NCBI GenBank assembly: GCA_016794585.1
Contig: JAEUJM010000032.1
Coordinates: 62,001 to 126,000, forward strand
Direction of reading: 5' to 3'
DNA: 64,000 nucleotides
Source of the DNA: Acidimicrobiales bacterium
Lineage (GTDB): Bacteria > Actinomycetota > Acidimicrobiia > Acidimicrobiales > DATDAH01
A program made the position numbers and the translations under genes. Below, one piece after another: positions 16,703-24,438 of the stretch. The notes under the pieces are model-generated. The model saw nothing but the letters and a program-made list of their open reading frames with translations, was not told where the DNA came from and searched no databases. How positions within the stretch are numbered: the stretch's first letter is position 1; each line of letters opens with the position of its first letter.

Positions 16703-17416
16703 GTGCTGGTCGGCGATCATGCATTGGTGATCGATCTCGACGCCGCCACGGTGACAGCACTCCCCATTGACGAGCTGGGCCTCGCGGTCGTCGCAGACCT
16801 GGTCGCCGCGAACGAGTGGAACGAATACAACTACTTGAATAAGGCGTCCCAAGATCCTCGGTATGCGCATGACGACAGCGCTCTTCGTGCATTTGCTGAG
16901 GCACTCGGCTGGCTGCGTGCGCAAGGACTGATCGCTCGGACCCCGAAGCAGACCGCGGACGCCGCGATCTTCGTCACTCGTGCCGGCCACCGAGCAATAG
17001 CGGACGGTCTCGCCGCCGTCCGAGCGCGCCATCGCATGCAGACTGGGCTTCACCCGCTCGTGGAGCGGACCGCTCGACGCCAGTTCCTCCTTGGTGAGTA
17101 CGAGCAGGCTGTCTTCGTTGCCATGAAGGCTGTCGAGATCAGGGTCCGTGACCTCGGCAACTTTGCCGACGACTTGGTCGGGGTCGACCTCATGAATCAG
17201 GCGTTCGGGCCGTCTGGCCGTCTGACCGACCCTGACGCCGTGAAGGGTGAGCGGGAGGGGACCCGCGCCATGTTCGCCGGGGCTTACGCCGTGCTCCGCA
17301 ACCCGTCCGGACATCGGGAAGTTGACTACGACGATGTCGCCGAGGCGGCTGAAGCGGTCGTGGTCGCCAGCCTCCTCATGCGCGTGCTCGATCGGGTGGC
17401 AGCTCGCCTGGAATAG
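16703..17416 (+). CDS. TIGR02391-like (Ymh-type) protein
   Basis: A 237-residue protein. The C-terminal 130 residues follow the TIGR02391 pattern: VERTARRQFLLGEYEQAVFV, EIRVRDLGN, NQAFGPSGRLTDP, REGTRAMFAGAY and LRNPSGHREVDYDD. Proteins of this family often sit beside restriction or other defence genes, and their biochemical role is not established. The N-terminal 100 residues form a separate helical domain, possibly winged-helix (EALGWLRAQGLIARTPKQTA). It lies 113 bases after the AlbA_2 gene on the same strand, so it is likely the fourth gene of the R-M operon. Start GTG; its ribosome site is weak. Confidence 0.78.
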   Translation: MLVGDHALVIDLDAATVTALPIDELGLAVVADLVAANEWNEYNYLNKASQDPRYAHDDSALRAFAEALGWLRAQGLIARTPKQTADAAIFVTRAGHRAIADGLAAVRARHRMQTGLHPLVERTARRQFLLGEYEQAVFVAMKAVEIRVRDLGNFADDLVGVDLMNQAFGPSGRLTDPDAVKGEREGTRAMFAGAYAVLRNPSGHREVDYDDVAEAAEAVVVASLLMRVLDRVAARLE

Positions 17417-17483
17417 TCAGTAGCGCAACCAGCGGAGATCGAGGCGGCGAGGTTGTGCGCTTACGCCAGGGCCCACCCAGGCA

Positions 17484-18740
17484 TCACTCGAGCATGGCGA
17501 GGTGGACTCCGAGCTGGTCGGCCTGCCAGGCAAGCCAGCCCGGCAGATGGCGCACATACAGGTCGTGCCACCAGCGAACTTCGTCGGCCGAAGTATCCGG
17601 CGCACCAACGATGAGCGCGGCGTGCGTCACCCGATCGTCGGAGGCGACGATCGCGACGGATCGATCATCGGCCCATTCAACGCGATCGGGGTGGGGGTAC
17701 AGCGTTCTCGTCGTGAATACGAGTCCTGCAATCGCCGGGTGGGAGAGCTGGGCAGCGAACTCCCTCCTGAGCGACGCCAGCTGTTGGACCGGAGAAGCTT
17801 CGGCGAAGTCCCCGAGGTAGAAGGCAAATCCGCTGTGCAGTAGGTAGACCCAGGTCGCGTCGCCATCTGCAGCTTGATCGGCCTTCTTGTCGAGACGCCG
17901 CCGAAGGTCTCTCGCCTCGTCGTGCTCGACGATCGGTCCGCTGAGCTTCATCGGCGCATTCGACGTCGTCTGACCGATCGTGGCCGTCCAACCGTGTGGT
18001 CCGTCCAGGACGACCATTCGTCCGCCGAGCCCGGCACCCACGAGATCGGCTGCATCGGCGATGCGGGCCGAGAATGTCCACAGCTCGCCGTCAGTTGGAT
18101 CCTCGTCTCCGTGCTCGAGCCAGATCTGGACACCGTGGGTGCGACGGAGCCTGGCGAGGACTGCCGCCGATGCCCGATCCTGTCGACTGCTCGTCTCTCG
18201 CGTCAGGCGGTCAAGGCCACGAGTGGTGACCTCGACCAGCATGGACCGTCCATCGCTGAAGTCGACCTTCAGGTCAGCACTGCGCCTTGCGCCGTTGGCA
18301 GGTCCGAACGACACGGATGCGCCGCGCTTCCGCCAGAGCGCAGCGAGCTCCAGTTGAACCAACGCATGGGACCACGAGGCCGGGTCTCTGATCTCCTTGG
18401 CAAGTACCTGATCCAGTCCCTCGACATCTTCGGCACCGACAGCAGACAACGCGAAGGCGAGGAAACTGCGCAGCGGGGTCGAGATGCGGCGTTCAGTCTG
18501 GAGACTGTCGACCAAGCTCACGGCAGCCCCTCGCCGCCACACATCGTCCAGCCAGCTCTCGCCGGTCAGCCGTCGGACACGGTCCAGCAGAGCCCGGTAG
18601 GCCTCCGCGTCCGCGCCGCACAGATCGGCGTCATCGACGCCCTCATGGAAGACGCCCCAGGTGAGACACGCCGAACCGTCACCGCTGCGGACACGGCTCG
18701 CGGCCTCCAGGGCCACCCCCAATCGGTGACTAGCTCCCAC
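17484..18740 (-). CDS. Probable PD-(D/E)XK-fold nuclease-like protein
   Basis: A 418-residue protein of no named family that I can recall. A restriction-endonuclease-like core is visible: E131 in QLELAALWRKRG, D156 in SADLKVDF and E170 in SMLVEVTTR. This is the strand-loop-strand order of PD-(D/E)XK enzymes, but the usual lysine is replaced by threonine (EVT). Residues 1-120 are helical and the region after 190 is alpha/beta with a tryptophan-rich end (RWWHDLYVRHLPGWLAWQA). It is convergent with the TIGR02391-like gene and is followed on its strand by nothing. The start GTG at 18740 has GGGAG upstream. It may be an additional nuclease of the defence region or an inactive relative. Confidence 0.6.
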   Translation of the reverse strand: MGASHRLGVALEAASRVRSGDGSACLTWGVFHEGVDDADLCGADAEAYRALLDRVRRLTGESWLDDVWRRGAAVSLVDSLQTERRISTPLRSFLAFALSAVGAEDVEGLDQVLAKEIRDPASWSHALVQLELAALWRKRGASVSFGPANGARRSADLKVDFSDGRSMLVEVTTRGLDRLTRETSSRQDRASAAVLARLRRTHGVQIWLEHGDEDPTDGELWTFSARIADAADLVGAGLGGRMVVLDGPHGWTATIGQTTSNAPMKLSGPIVEHDEARDLRRRLDKKADQAADGDATWVYLLHSGFAFYLGDFAEASPVQQLASLRREFAAQLSHPAIAGLVFTTRTLYPHPDRVEWADDRSVAIVASDDRVTHAALIVGAPDTSADEVRWWHDLYVRHLPGWLAWQADQLGVHLAMLE

Positions 18741-18807
18741 GGTTCACGGACTCCCTGCTCGCTGCCCCAGCGACAAGCGGGTGGGGCTCCGGCTCCGATC
18801 GGGCGGG

Positions 18808-20001
18808 CTACGCCGCGGCGCGAGCGGCGAGAGCGCGCGAGATCCAGGCGATGTGATTGTCGAGCGGCTTCACATCCAGGGGCAGCTCACCGGCCGCTTC
18901 GAGGGCGCCGTTGATCGTGGCGAGAGTCGACCGTTGCTTCTTGAGACGCTCGTAGACAGAGGTGGCTCGCATGCTCGGGGGCAGAGCGTTCACGGGCTGG
19001 GCCTCCTCCACTCGCGCCCGGAGGGAGTGCTCTCGGGCCTGGTCGAGGAGATGGTGGCCGCTGAACCGGTGGCAGGGCAGTCGACAGGCGCGGAGCTCTG
19101 CTGCGGCTCCGGGCACTGCGAGAAGTCGCTCGACCTCGCTGGCTTCGAGGGATCGTCCGATCTGTCCGAAGTACATGCGGGACCGCCGGCCCCCGCCGGT
19201 CTTACGGTCCTCATCCGGATCCGGCTTGGTGCGTCGCTTCGCCGAGGATTGGTCGAAGTTCTCGCCGATCGCCAGACCCGCATCAGCGGCGTCGACGCCG
19301 AGCGCTCGGAGCGCCGGCGTCACTGCACCAGCGTGACCGGCGATCACCTGGAACCCGAGCGAGGCGGCGTGCTGGTAGACGCTGGTCAGCGCTTCCAGCT
19401 TCGACGGGCCGACCTTCATCGGGCAGATCGGCGTCATCTGCAGGTAGATGCCGGAGATGAAGTGCGGGAGATCGTCCAGCAGCGCCGCGACCTGGTCGAG
19501 GCCTTGGGTGTGGCCACCGACGAAGAGCACGAACGGCTTCGGCGCGACAGAGAGTTCGCTCGCTGTCGCGAGGATGTGCTCGTACGCGGGCCGCAGGTCT
19601 TCGTCGGGCGACGCGGGCAACCAACCGGGAACGAAGTACGCGCCGGCGCCCAGCTCGGCCTGGGCTCGCATGCTTGCTTCGACGAAAGGTGCGGCCGCCG
19701 ACTTGTTGACGGGTGACAGCGGCGAGGTCGGAGCCCAGCTGGCGTCGCGCAGCTTCCCGACGTCGAGGGCTGACTCGTAGCGATAGCGCCAGCCGTGTGT
19801 GTCGACGAGCAGATGCGTGCCGTGCTCGCGAAGCGTGCCGAGCAGCTCAGGCTTCTGCTCAGCCCAGGCACCGTCCACGATCGCCCACGGCAGGTCGAGG
19901 GAGGACGAGAACAAGTCGGTCGGCCCGACACAGCGGTCGACCGCCTTGTAGTTCTCCTCGCCGATGCGGGGGATGAAGCCATGACCGAAATCGGGATCCA
20001 C
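18808..20001 (-). CDS. Unrecognised 397-residue protein with TIM-barrel-like middle region
   Basis: A soluble protein without a recognised family. Repeated beta-strand/helix units fit a TIM barrel over residues about 35-260: HLLVDTHGWRYRYES, GAGAYFVPGWLPA, KPFVLFVGGHTQGL, SGIYLQMTPICPM, GFQVIAGHAG and GLAIGEN. The last 130 residues are basic and helical with CRLPCHRF and RLKKQRSTLATINGAL. Start GTG at 20001 with AAGGAG upstream. It is divergent from the RES/Xre pair and shares its 80-base promoter region, so the three may be regulated together. The barrel recalls TGT-like or phosphodiesterase folds, but no catalytic signature settles it. Confidence 0.55.
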   Translation of the reverse strand: MDPDFGHGFIPRIGEENYKAVDRCVGPTDLFSSSLDLPWAIVDGAWAEQKPELLGTLREHGTHLLVDTHGWRYRYESALDVGKLRDASWAPTSPLSPVNKSAAAPFVEASMRAQAELGAGAYFVPGWLPASPDEDLRPAYEHILATASELSVAPKPFVLFVGGHTQGLDQVAALLDDLPHFISGIYLQMTPICPMKVGPSKLEALTSVYQHAASLGFQVIAGHAGAVTPALRALGVDAADAGLAIGENFDQSSAKRRTKPDPDEDRKTGGGRRSRMYFGQIGRSLEASEVERLLAVPGAAAELRACRLPCHRFSGHHLLDQAREHSLRARVEEAQPVNALPPSMRATSVYERLKKQRSTLATINGALEAAGELPLDVKPLDNHIAWISRALAARAAA

Positions 20002-20018
20002 TGGATTCTCCTTACTGG

Positions 20019-20070
20019 CGCCCGACGTATACTATGACGTAAGCGCGACATTCCGCTACATGTTCGGGCG
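20019..20070. promoter_or_regulatory. Inverted repeat CGCCCGA/TCGGGCG with TATACT in the divergent promoter region
   Basis: CGCCCGA at 20019-20025 and TCGGGCG at 20064-20070 flank a segment with TATACT (20028-20033) and CATTCCG. It lies between the divergent start codons at 20001 and 20082. Xre-type antitoxins repress their own promoters, so this is a plausible operator that would also affect the divergent gene. GAGGAG at 20073-20078 is the antitoxin ribosome site. Confidence 0.45.
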
Positions 20071-20081
20071 ACGAGGAGATC

Positions 20082-20417
20082 ATGACGACACTCACCTCTC
20101 TGCTGGACCACCTCTACGAGGGCGACGTCGTCGACACTGCCGACCTAGCACGGGTGAGCGACAGCAATCCTCGAAGCGTGGCCAGGTGGAAGGCCGAGGC
20201 CGCAGCCCCTCGCCGAGAGGCGGAGGAGCGTCTGCTTGAGCTCCGGGCGGTCGTTGATCTCGCCCGGCGCGTCATGCGCGACGACGCAGCCCGCTTCTGG
20301 ATGCGCTCGCCAAACCCAGACCTCGGCTACGAGAAGCCTCTCGACCTGGTCGCCGCCGGCCAGTACCAGCGAGTGGTCGACCTCCTGCTTGCCTTGGCGG
20401 AGGGCGTCACCATCTGA
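20082..20417 (+). CDS. Xre/MbcA/ParS-type antitoxin (DUF2384-like)
   Basis: A 111-residue protein. Residues 15-55 are a DNA-binding helix-turn-helix-like region (DTADLARVSDSNPRSVARWK). Residues 70-110 match the toxin-binding end of the family: DDAARFWMRSPNPDLGYEKPLDLVAAGQYQRVVDLLLAL. Such antitoxins bind the RES toxin and insert their C-terminal residues into its NAD pocket. It ends one base before the toxin gene. The ATG has GAGGAG at proper distance. Confidence 0.88.
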   Translation: MTTLTSLLDHLYEGDVVDTADLARVSDSNPRSVARWKAEAAAPRREAEERLLELRAVVDLARRVMRDDAARFWMRSPNPDLGYEKPLDLVAAGQYQRVVDLLLALAEGVTI

Positions 20418-20418
20418 G

Positions 20419-20955
20419 ATGCCGTCGCTCGACCCCCGGGCGCTCGGCCTGATCCCCGGAACTTCCCTCTCCGTCGTCGCCTACCGGAACCAGGCGAAGG
20501 GCTTCGACCCTCGCAGCGGCGACGGTGCGAGGCGGCTTGGTGGTCGCTTCAACCCGCCACACAGCTTCCCTGTCCTCTACCTCTGCCTGACCCGACCCTG
20601 CGTCGCGGCAGAACTGACCCGACAGGCCGAGCGCCAAGGACTTGGCGTCGAATCGCTCCTACCACGCGAGCTCTACGAAGTCAGCACCGACCTCGACAAG
20701 GTCTTGGACCTCACGGACGCCGCGACCTTGGGCTCGCTCGGCGTCGAGGAAGCCGACCTCGTGCGGGAGGACCACGGGTTCACTCAGGAGATCGGCGAGG
20801 CCGCCCACGAGCACGCCTTCCAAGCCATCCGATCACCGTCTGCCACTGGAGTCGACAACGTCTTGGCGATCTTCCCGGAGACGCTCGCCGGTGCTGTCCT
20901 CCACGTGAAACTCCTCGGCGAATGGAACAGGGCGGAGGACTTGGACGGTCTGTAG
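20419..20955 (+). CDS. RES-domain NAD-degrading toxin
   Basis: A 178-residue RES-domain protein. The characteristic residues are visible: Arg in VVAYRNQAKGFDPRSG, GGRFNPP, a LYLCLTRPCVAAEL segment with its conserved Glu, and a later GVDNVLAIFPETL. RES toxins deplete cellular NAD+ by phosphorolysis or hydrolysis and are blocked by the upstream Xre-type antitoxin. It is the last gene of island 2, ending 200 bases before attR, mirroring the VapBC position at the right end of island 1. ATG start one base after the antitoxin stop. Confidence 0.9.
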   Translation: MPSLDPRALGLIPGTSLSVVAYRNQAKGFDPRSGDGARRLGGRFNPPHSFPVLYLCLTRPCVAAELTRQAERQGLGVESLLPRELYEVSTDLDKVLDLTDAATLGSLGVEEADLVREDHGFTQEIGEAAHEHAFQAIRSPSATGVDNVLAIFPETLAGAVLHVKLLGEWNRAEDLDGL

Positions 20956-21015
20956 GACCGTGACCCAACGGACCCGCGCGGCCTCGATCCGCACCGCCTC
21001 AAACGCGAATCTCCG

Positions 21016-21035
21016 TGAGAACCGGGTTGAGAACC
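21016..21035 (+). repeat. Island 2 right arm-type repeats (TGAGAACC x2)
   Basis: TGAGAACC at 21016-21023 and 21028-21035, spaced 12 bases, matching the pair near the left end of island 2 at 4246-4264. It supports 21155-21199 as the partner end recombined by integrase 2. The rest of the 20956-21241 gap contains only the att core. Confidence 0.65.
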
Positions 21036-21154
21036 AAACCCGGGGAACAGCGGTCTATGGTGGATCTTGTCGGGCAACCGCTCGACGGCAAATCCCCAGG
21101 TCACCGGCAACATTCGGTACTCACGGTCACTCCCGGCCATCCCTGCTGATCGAA

Positions 21155-21199
21155 CTACGGATCAGAAGGTTGGGGGTTCGAGTCCCTCCGAGCGCGCTG
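21155..21199 (+). repeat. att core copy 3 (attR of the tandem array)
   Basis: Third exact 45-bp copy of the tRNA-Arg 3' half. The base just before it also matches the tRNA (A), and the match to copy 2 extends to 21202. What follows is chromosomal sequence; if both islands were removed, the tRNA would be followed directly by the convergent lipoprotein gene at 21242. Confidence 0.93.
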
Positions 21200-21241
21200 C
21201 ATCAGTCCAGGTCGCCGATCTGGGACCGGTGCCGAAGGCCG

Positions 21242-21745
21242 TCAACCGTCGTCGAGTTCGACGTCGATCGTGTAGCGGGTGAGGAACCCCGTGACGGTCC
21301 TGCCGGAGGGTCCCGCCCGGATCGAGTACGTGTCGGTGCGGCCGTCGTCGCGGTAGCGGTAGGTGACGTCGTCGTCGAGCGTCCCGGGGGCCTGGGCGCC
21401 GCGTGGGTTCGACCACCCGCGGCGGGTCAATTCCGCCTCGTACCACTCGTAGACGTCGCTGCTCGACGTCGGCAGGTCGAGGTCGAAGGATCGGTCGAGT
21501 ACGGCCGGCGAGGAGAGGTCGTCGCCATGGATGGACCTCCCTGACTCATCCTCCAGGAAACTCCGGTCCGTCTCGATGGCGCCGGGGAAGGTCAGATCGG
21601 CCTCGGGCCGGAGATCGTCCTCGCCGTAGCGGGGCCCCGGCGCACACGCCCCGATCACCAGGGTGGAGACCAAGGCGGCAGTCGTACGGCCCAGCCGGCC
21701 GCGCCAGCGGCCTGGGCTGCGGTCGTGACGCCGAGCCTGCCGCAT
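21242..21745 (-). CDS. Predicted lipoprotein of unknown function
   Basis: A 167-residue secreted protein. The N-terminus is basic (MRQARRHDRSPGRWRGR), then hydrophobic TTAALVSTLVIGAC with a lipobox ending at Cys34, so it would be anchored on the outer face of the membrane. The mature part is acidic and contains VYEWYEAELTRRGWSNP and a C-terminal beta-rich half (YRYRDDGRTDTYSI), a layout seen in small actinobacterial lipoproteins of unknown role. It is the first chromosomal gene beyond attR and reads toward it. Confidence 0.75.
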   Translation of the reverse strand: MRQARRHDRSPGRWRGRLGRTTAALVSTLVIGACAPGPRYGEDDLRPEADLTFPGAIETDRSFLEDESGRSIHGDDLSSPAVLDRSFDLDLPTSSSDVYEWYEAELTRRGWSNPRGAQAPGTLDDDVTYRYRDDGRTDTYSIRAGPSGRTVTGFLTRYTIDVELDDG

Positions 21746-21772
21746 AGCGCTGGCGGTCAGGAGCCGGGCCGC

Positions 21773-23043
21773 TCAGGCGCCGACCCGAGCGGTGGGCGTG
21801 AAGCGGACCGGGAGGTGCTTGATGCCGGCGACCAGGGGCGGGCCCAGGGGGACCAGGGGGACGGGGTCGCCGACGACCTCGAGGTCGGGCAGGCGGGTCA
21901 GCAGCTGGCGGAAGACCACCGAGACCTCGCGGCGGGCGAGGTGGGCGCCGAGGCAGAAGTGGGGGCCCGGGCCGCCGAAGCCGACGTGGGGGTTGGGGTC
22001 GCGGAGCACGTCGAAGCGCTCGGGGTCGTCGAACGCCCGGGGGTCGCGGTTGGCGGCGCCGTAGAGAAGAGGACGACCCGGTCGCCCTCGTGGAAATCGT
22101 GGCCGGACAGCTCGATGTCGGTGGTCGCGGTGCGTCGCATGTAGGTCACCGGCGAGGCCATGCGGACGATCTCCTCGACCGCCGTGGGGGTGACCGCGTC
22201 GAGGTCCTGCTGCCAGATCGCCCGCTGCTCGGGGTTCCGGCACAAAAGGTCGACGCCGTGGCTGATGGCGTTGCGGGTCGTGTCGTTGCCGGCCACGGCC
22301 AGCAGGATGAAGAACGGCGCCACCTCGTTCGGGGCCAGGAGCTCCTCGCCGAGGTCGTTGTGGACGAGGGCGGAGGTGAGGTCGTCCTGCGGGTTCGCCC
22401 GACGCTCCTCGGCGAGCTCGTTCATCAGCATGTTCAGGCGCATGCCGGCGTTCATGAGTGCCGCCATCGGGTCCTCGTCACCGATGAAGTCGGGGTCACC
22501 GCCGCCGAGGATCACGTTGGTGGCCTCGAGGACGGTGTCGAACTCGCTGCGGGGGATGCCCATCATGTCGCAGATCACCAGCAGCGGGAACGGCTGGGAC
22601 AGGGCCTGGACCAGGTCGACCTCGCCCTGCTCGCACATGTCGTCGATGACCTCGGTGCAGATCGTCTCCACCGAGTCGAGCACGCCCTGGAGCTGCTTGG
22701 GGGTGAAGGACCGGGAGACGATGCCCCGCTGGCGGGCGTGGCGGGGGTCGTCCATGTTGATGAACGAGCCGAAGAAGTCGAGCGCCTCCACCGGGAGGTC
22801 GGGGATGGCGGTGGCGCCCTTGCCGGAGCAGAAGTCGAGCGGCCGGCGGCTCATCTCGACGACGTCGGCGTACCGGGTCGACGCGTAGAACGACTCGGTC
22901 TGCATGGTCATCGGGTTGTCGTAGCTGACGTGCAGGAACGGCCCCTCCTCCCGCAGGTCGGCGAACCGGGCCATCCGGTCGTCCAGCGGGAGCTGCCAGA
23001 AGTCGGGGTCGAGCAGCGGGTGGAGGGGGGCGACGTCGGTCAT
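21773..23043 (-). pseudogene. Cytochrome P450 monooxygenase interrupted by a frameshift
   Basis: A heme monooxygenase whose signatures lie in two reading frames. The first frame (from the ATG at 23043, MTDVAPLHPLLD) contains the I-helix AGNDTTRN and the ExxR segment EEIVRMASP, ending in DRVVLF near 22067. The second frame resumes with YGAANRDPRAFDDPERFD and has the heme-binding GPHFCLGAHLARRE, then ends at 21773. The break is at TTCTCTACGG on the minus strand, where one TC too many (or one base too few) is present. Joined, the length is about 420 residues, normal for the family; MDDPRHARQRGIVSRSF resembles the CYP125/142-type group. It could be a real pseudogene or a sequencing error. Confidence 0.85.
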
Positions 23044-23104
23044 CGACCCAAGCATGCCTCTCCGCCGAGGGCCACGCCCCTGCGGCGCCGGCCGTCCGTG
23101 GATG

Positions 23105-24064
23105 TCAGCCGTCGAGCTCGGTGAGGCCGTGGCGGATGGCGACCAGCTCGTCGACGACCGATTCGAGGGTCGACTCGACGGCGGCGACGTCGTTCAGCTG
23201 GTGGGGTCGGACGGAGAGCTCGATCACGCGTGCGGCGGCCTCGCCGAGCCGCGCCCGCAACACCAGGAGCCCGTCATAGGTCGACGCGACCTGGCCCTCG
23301 AGGCGCGACGCCGTGTCGAGCTGGGCCTGGAGCGCCTGGGTGGTCTGGACCCGCGACGGACTGGGGGCGAGGGCCTCGACCTGGCGCAGCTCATGGTCGA
23401 TGTCGGCGGTGTCGATGCGCAGGCGCGCGTGGGTGAGGCGCTGCCCGTCCTGGGCGAGCTGCCAGCACTCGCGGATGCCGGTCTCGACGTGGCCGGCGAG
23501 CAGCTGGAGCCGGTCGCGCATGGGCCCCGGCGGGGCGACCGCGACCGACGCCACGATCTCGCGTTGCGACTCGAGGGCGTCCGCCACGAAGGTTCGCCAC
23601 GGCTCCTCGAGCGGCGGCGGGGTGTTGGTGACGTACGCAGGAGGCGGTGGGGCAGGTGCGGTCATCGGCCCGTCGGGCCGAGGCGGTGGAAAGCGGGGCG
23701 CCATCGGCTCGGGTTGCGAGGCGAGGAAGTCGAGCCAGTGGCGGTTGGCGAGCAGCGCGTGGACGCAGCCGCCCACCCACACCCCGAGGATGTAGATCAT
23801 CCCCGCCACTCCGCGCCACCCCGAGGTGTCCGCGGTTCCGTCGGCGGCCTCCGGGGTGGAGTTCACGATCGCCAGGTAGATGATCGTCGCCACGCCGTAG
23901 CCCGCGGCCGCGGCCAGCCAGGACCGCCGCCTCGACCGGATGCCGATGTAGAGGAACGACGCCCAGGTCAGCAGGCCGCAGCACGCGATCGTCGGGAGGA
24001 GCCACATCGAGTTGCGCTCTCGCCATGGCTTCTCCCGGAGGAGCCGCTCGCCGCCTTGCACCAT
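23105..24064 (-). CDS. Membrane protein of unknown function with long helical cytoplasmic domain
   Basis: A 319-residue protein starting at the ATG at 24064. Three hydrophobic segments lie in the first 110 residues (SMWLLPTIACCGLLTWASFL, AAAAGYGVATIIYLAIVNS and GMIYILGVWVGGCVHALLA). A proline-rich linker (about 125-155) leads to a 160-residue soluble helical domain rich in Leu/Ala heptad-like runs (LEGQVASTYDGLLVLRARLG). No named family recognised. The upstream extension of the frame to 24259 has arginine-rich, non-coding character and is excluded. Confidence 0.65.
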   Translation of the reverse strand: MVQGGERLLREKPWRERNSMWLLPTIACCGLLTWASFLYIGIRSRRRSWLAAAAGYGVATIIYLAIVNSTPEAADGTADTSGWRGVAGMIYILGVWVGGCVHALLANRHWLDFLASQPEPMAPRFPPPRPDGPMTAPAPPPPAYVTNTPPPLEEPWRTFVADALESQREIVASVAVAPPGPMRDRLQLLAGHVETGIRECWQLAQDGQRLTHARLRIDTADIDHELRQVEALAPSPSRVQTTQALQAQLDTASRLEGQVASTYDGLLVLRARLGEAAARVIELSVRPHQLNDVAAVESTLESVVDELVAIRHGLTELDG

Positions 24065-24438
24065 CTCAGCCCCTCCGGCCGCTCCGCCGTCCTGGTCGAA
24101 CCCTACTGACCCGCCGTGGCGCGACCACCGGGGGTCCAGGTGCCGGCTGGACGGTCCGCCTCGCGGCGGAACCGTCGTGGCCGTCGCGCGTGCGGCGTCC
24201 GTTGGTACGTCGACGGTGTGACCGCGGACCACCCGAGCCGCACAGCGCCGGCCGGGCACTGCTGCTCGAGCGCCGAACGCCTGGCGAGGTGGTGGAGGCC
24301 AGACTGCGCCACCATGGCGTGCGCCTACCTGCTGGCGCCCCTCCCCGCGGGAAAGATGTTGCGTCGAGCGCAGGCCAGCCAGGATCTCTACGGTTTGGGC
24401 CGCCGGCGATCCCGAGCCGCACTGGAAGGAGCCGAGTC
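24065..24438. other. Gene-free divergent region of about 370 bases
   Basis: Lies between two divergent genes. Frames crossing it are arginine/proline-rich and lack ribosome sites, and I see no RNA gene or strong repeat. It must contain the promoters of both neighbours; no clear -35/-10 pair is visible. Confidence 0.4.

Larger units (their letters stand above)
4189..21199. mobile_element. Genomic island 2 (about 17.0 kb), likely integrative mobilizable element with defence genes
   Basis: Bounded by att cores at 4144-4188 and 21155-21199. It contains a second tyrosine integrase next to its left end, an excisionase-like protein, a PemK/MazF toxin, a MobF-family relaxase-helicase, type III Mod and Res, AlbA_2- and TIGR02391-like genes, a PD-(D/E)XK-like protein, a TIM-barrel-like protein and RES/Xre toxin-antitoxin genes. 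A relaxase without type IV secretion genes fits an element mobilised by a helper. Repeats of TGAGAACC lie near both ends. Confidence 0.87.

Noticed and set aside
10792-17416. A BREX or DISARM system
   Set aside because: There is no PglZ, BrxL, BrxC or DrmA/B-like gene; Mod and Res have the type III arrangement.
18808-20001. Identification of the TIM-barrel-like protein as a tRNA-guanine transglycosylase or DpdA-type DNA-modification enzyme
   Set aside because: The zinc-binding cysteines and catalytic aspartate motifs of that family are not visible, and no deazaguanine synthesis genes are nearby.
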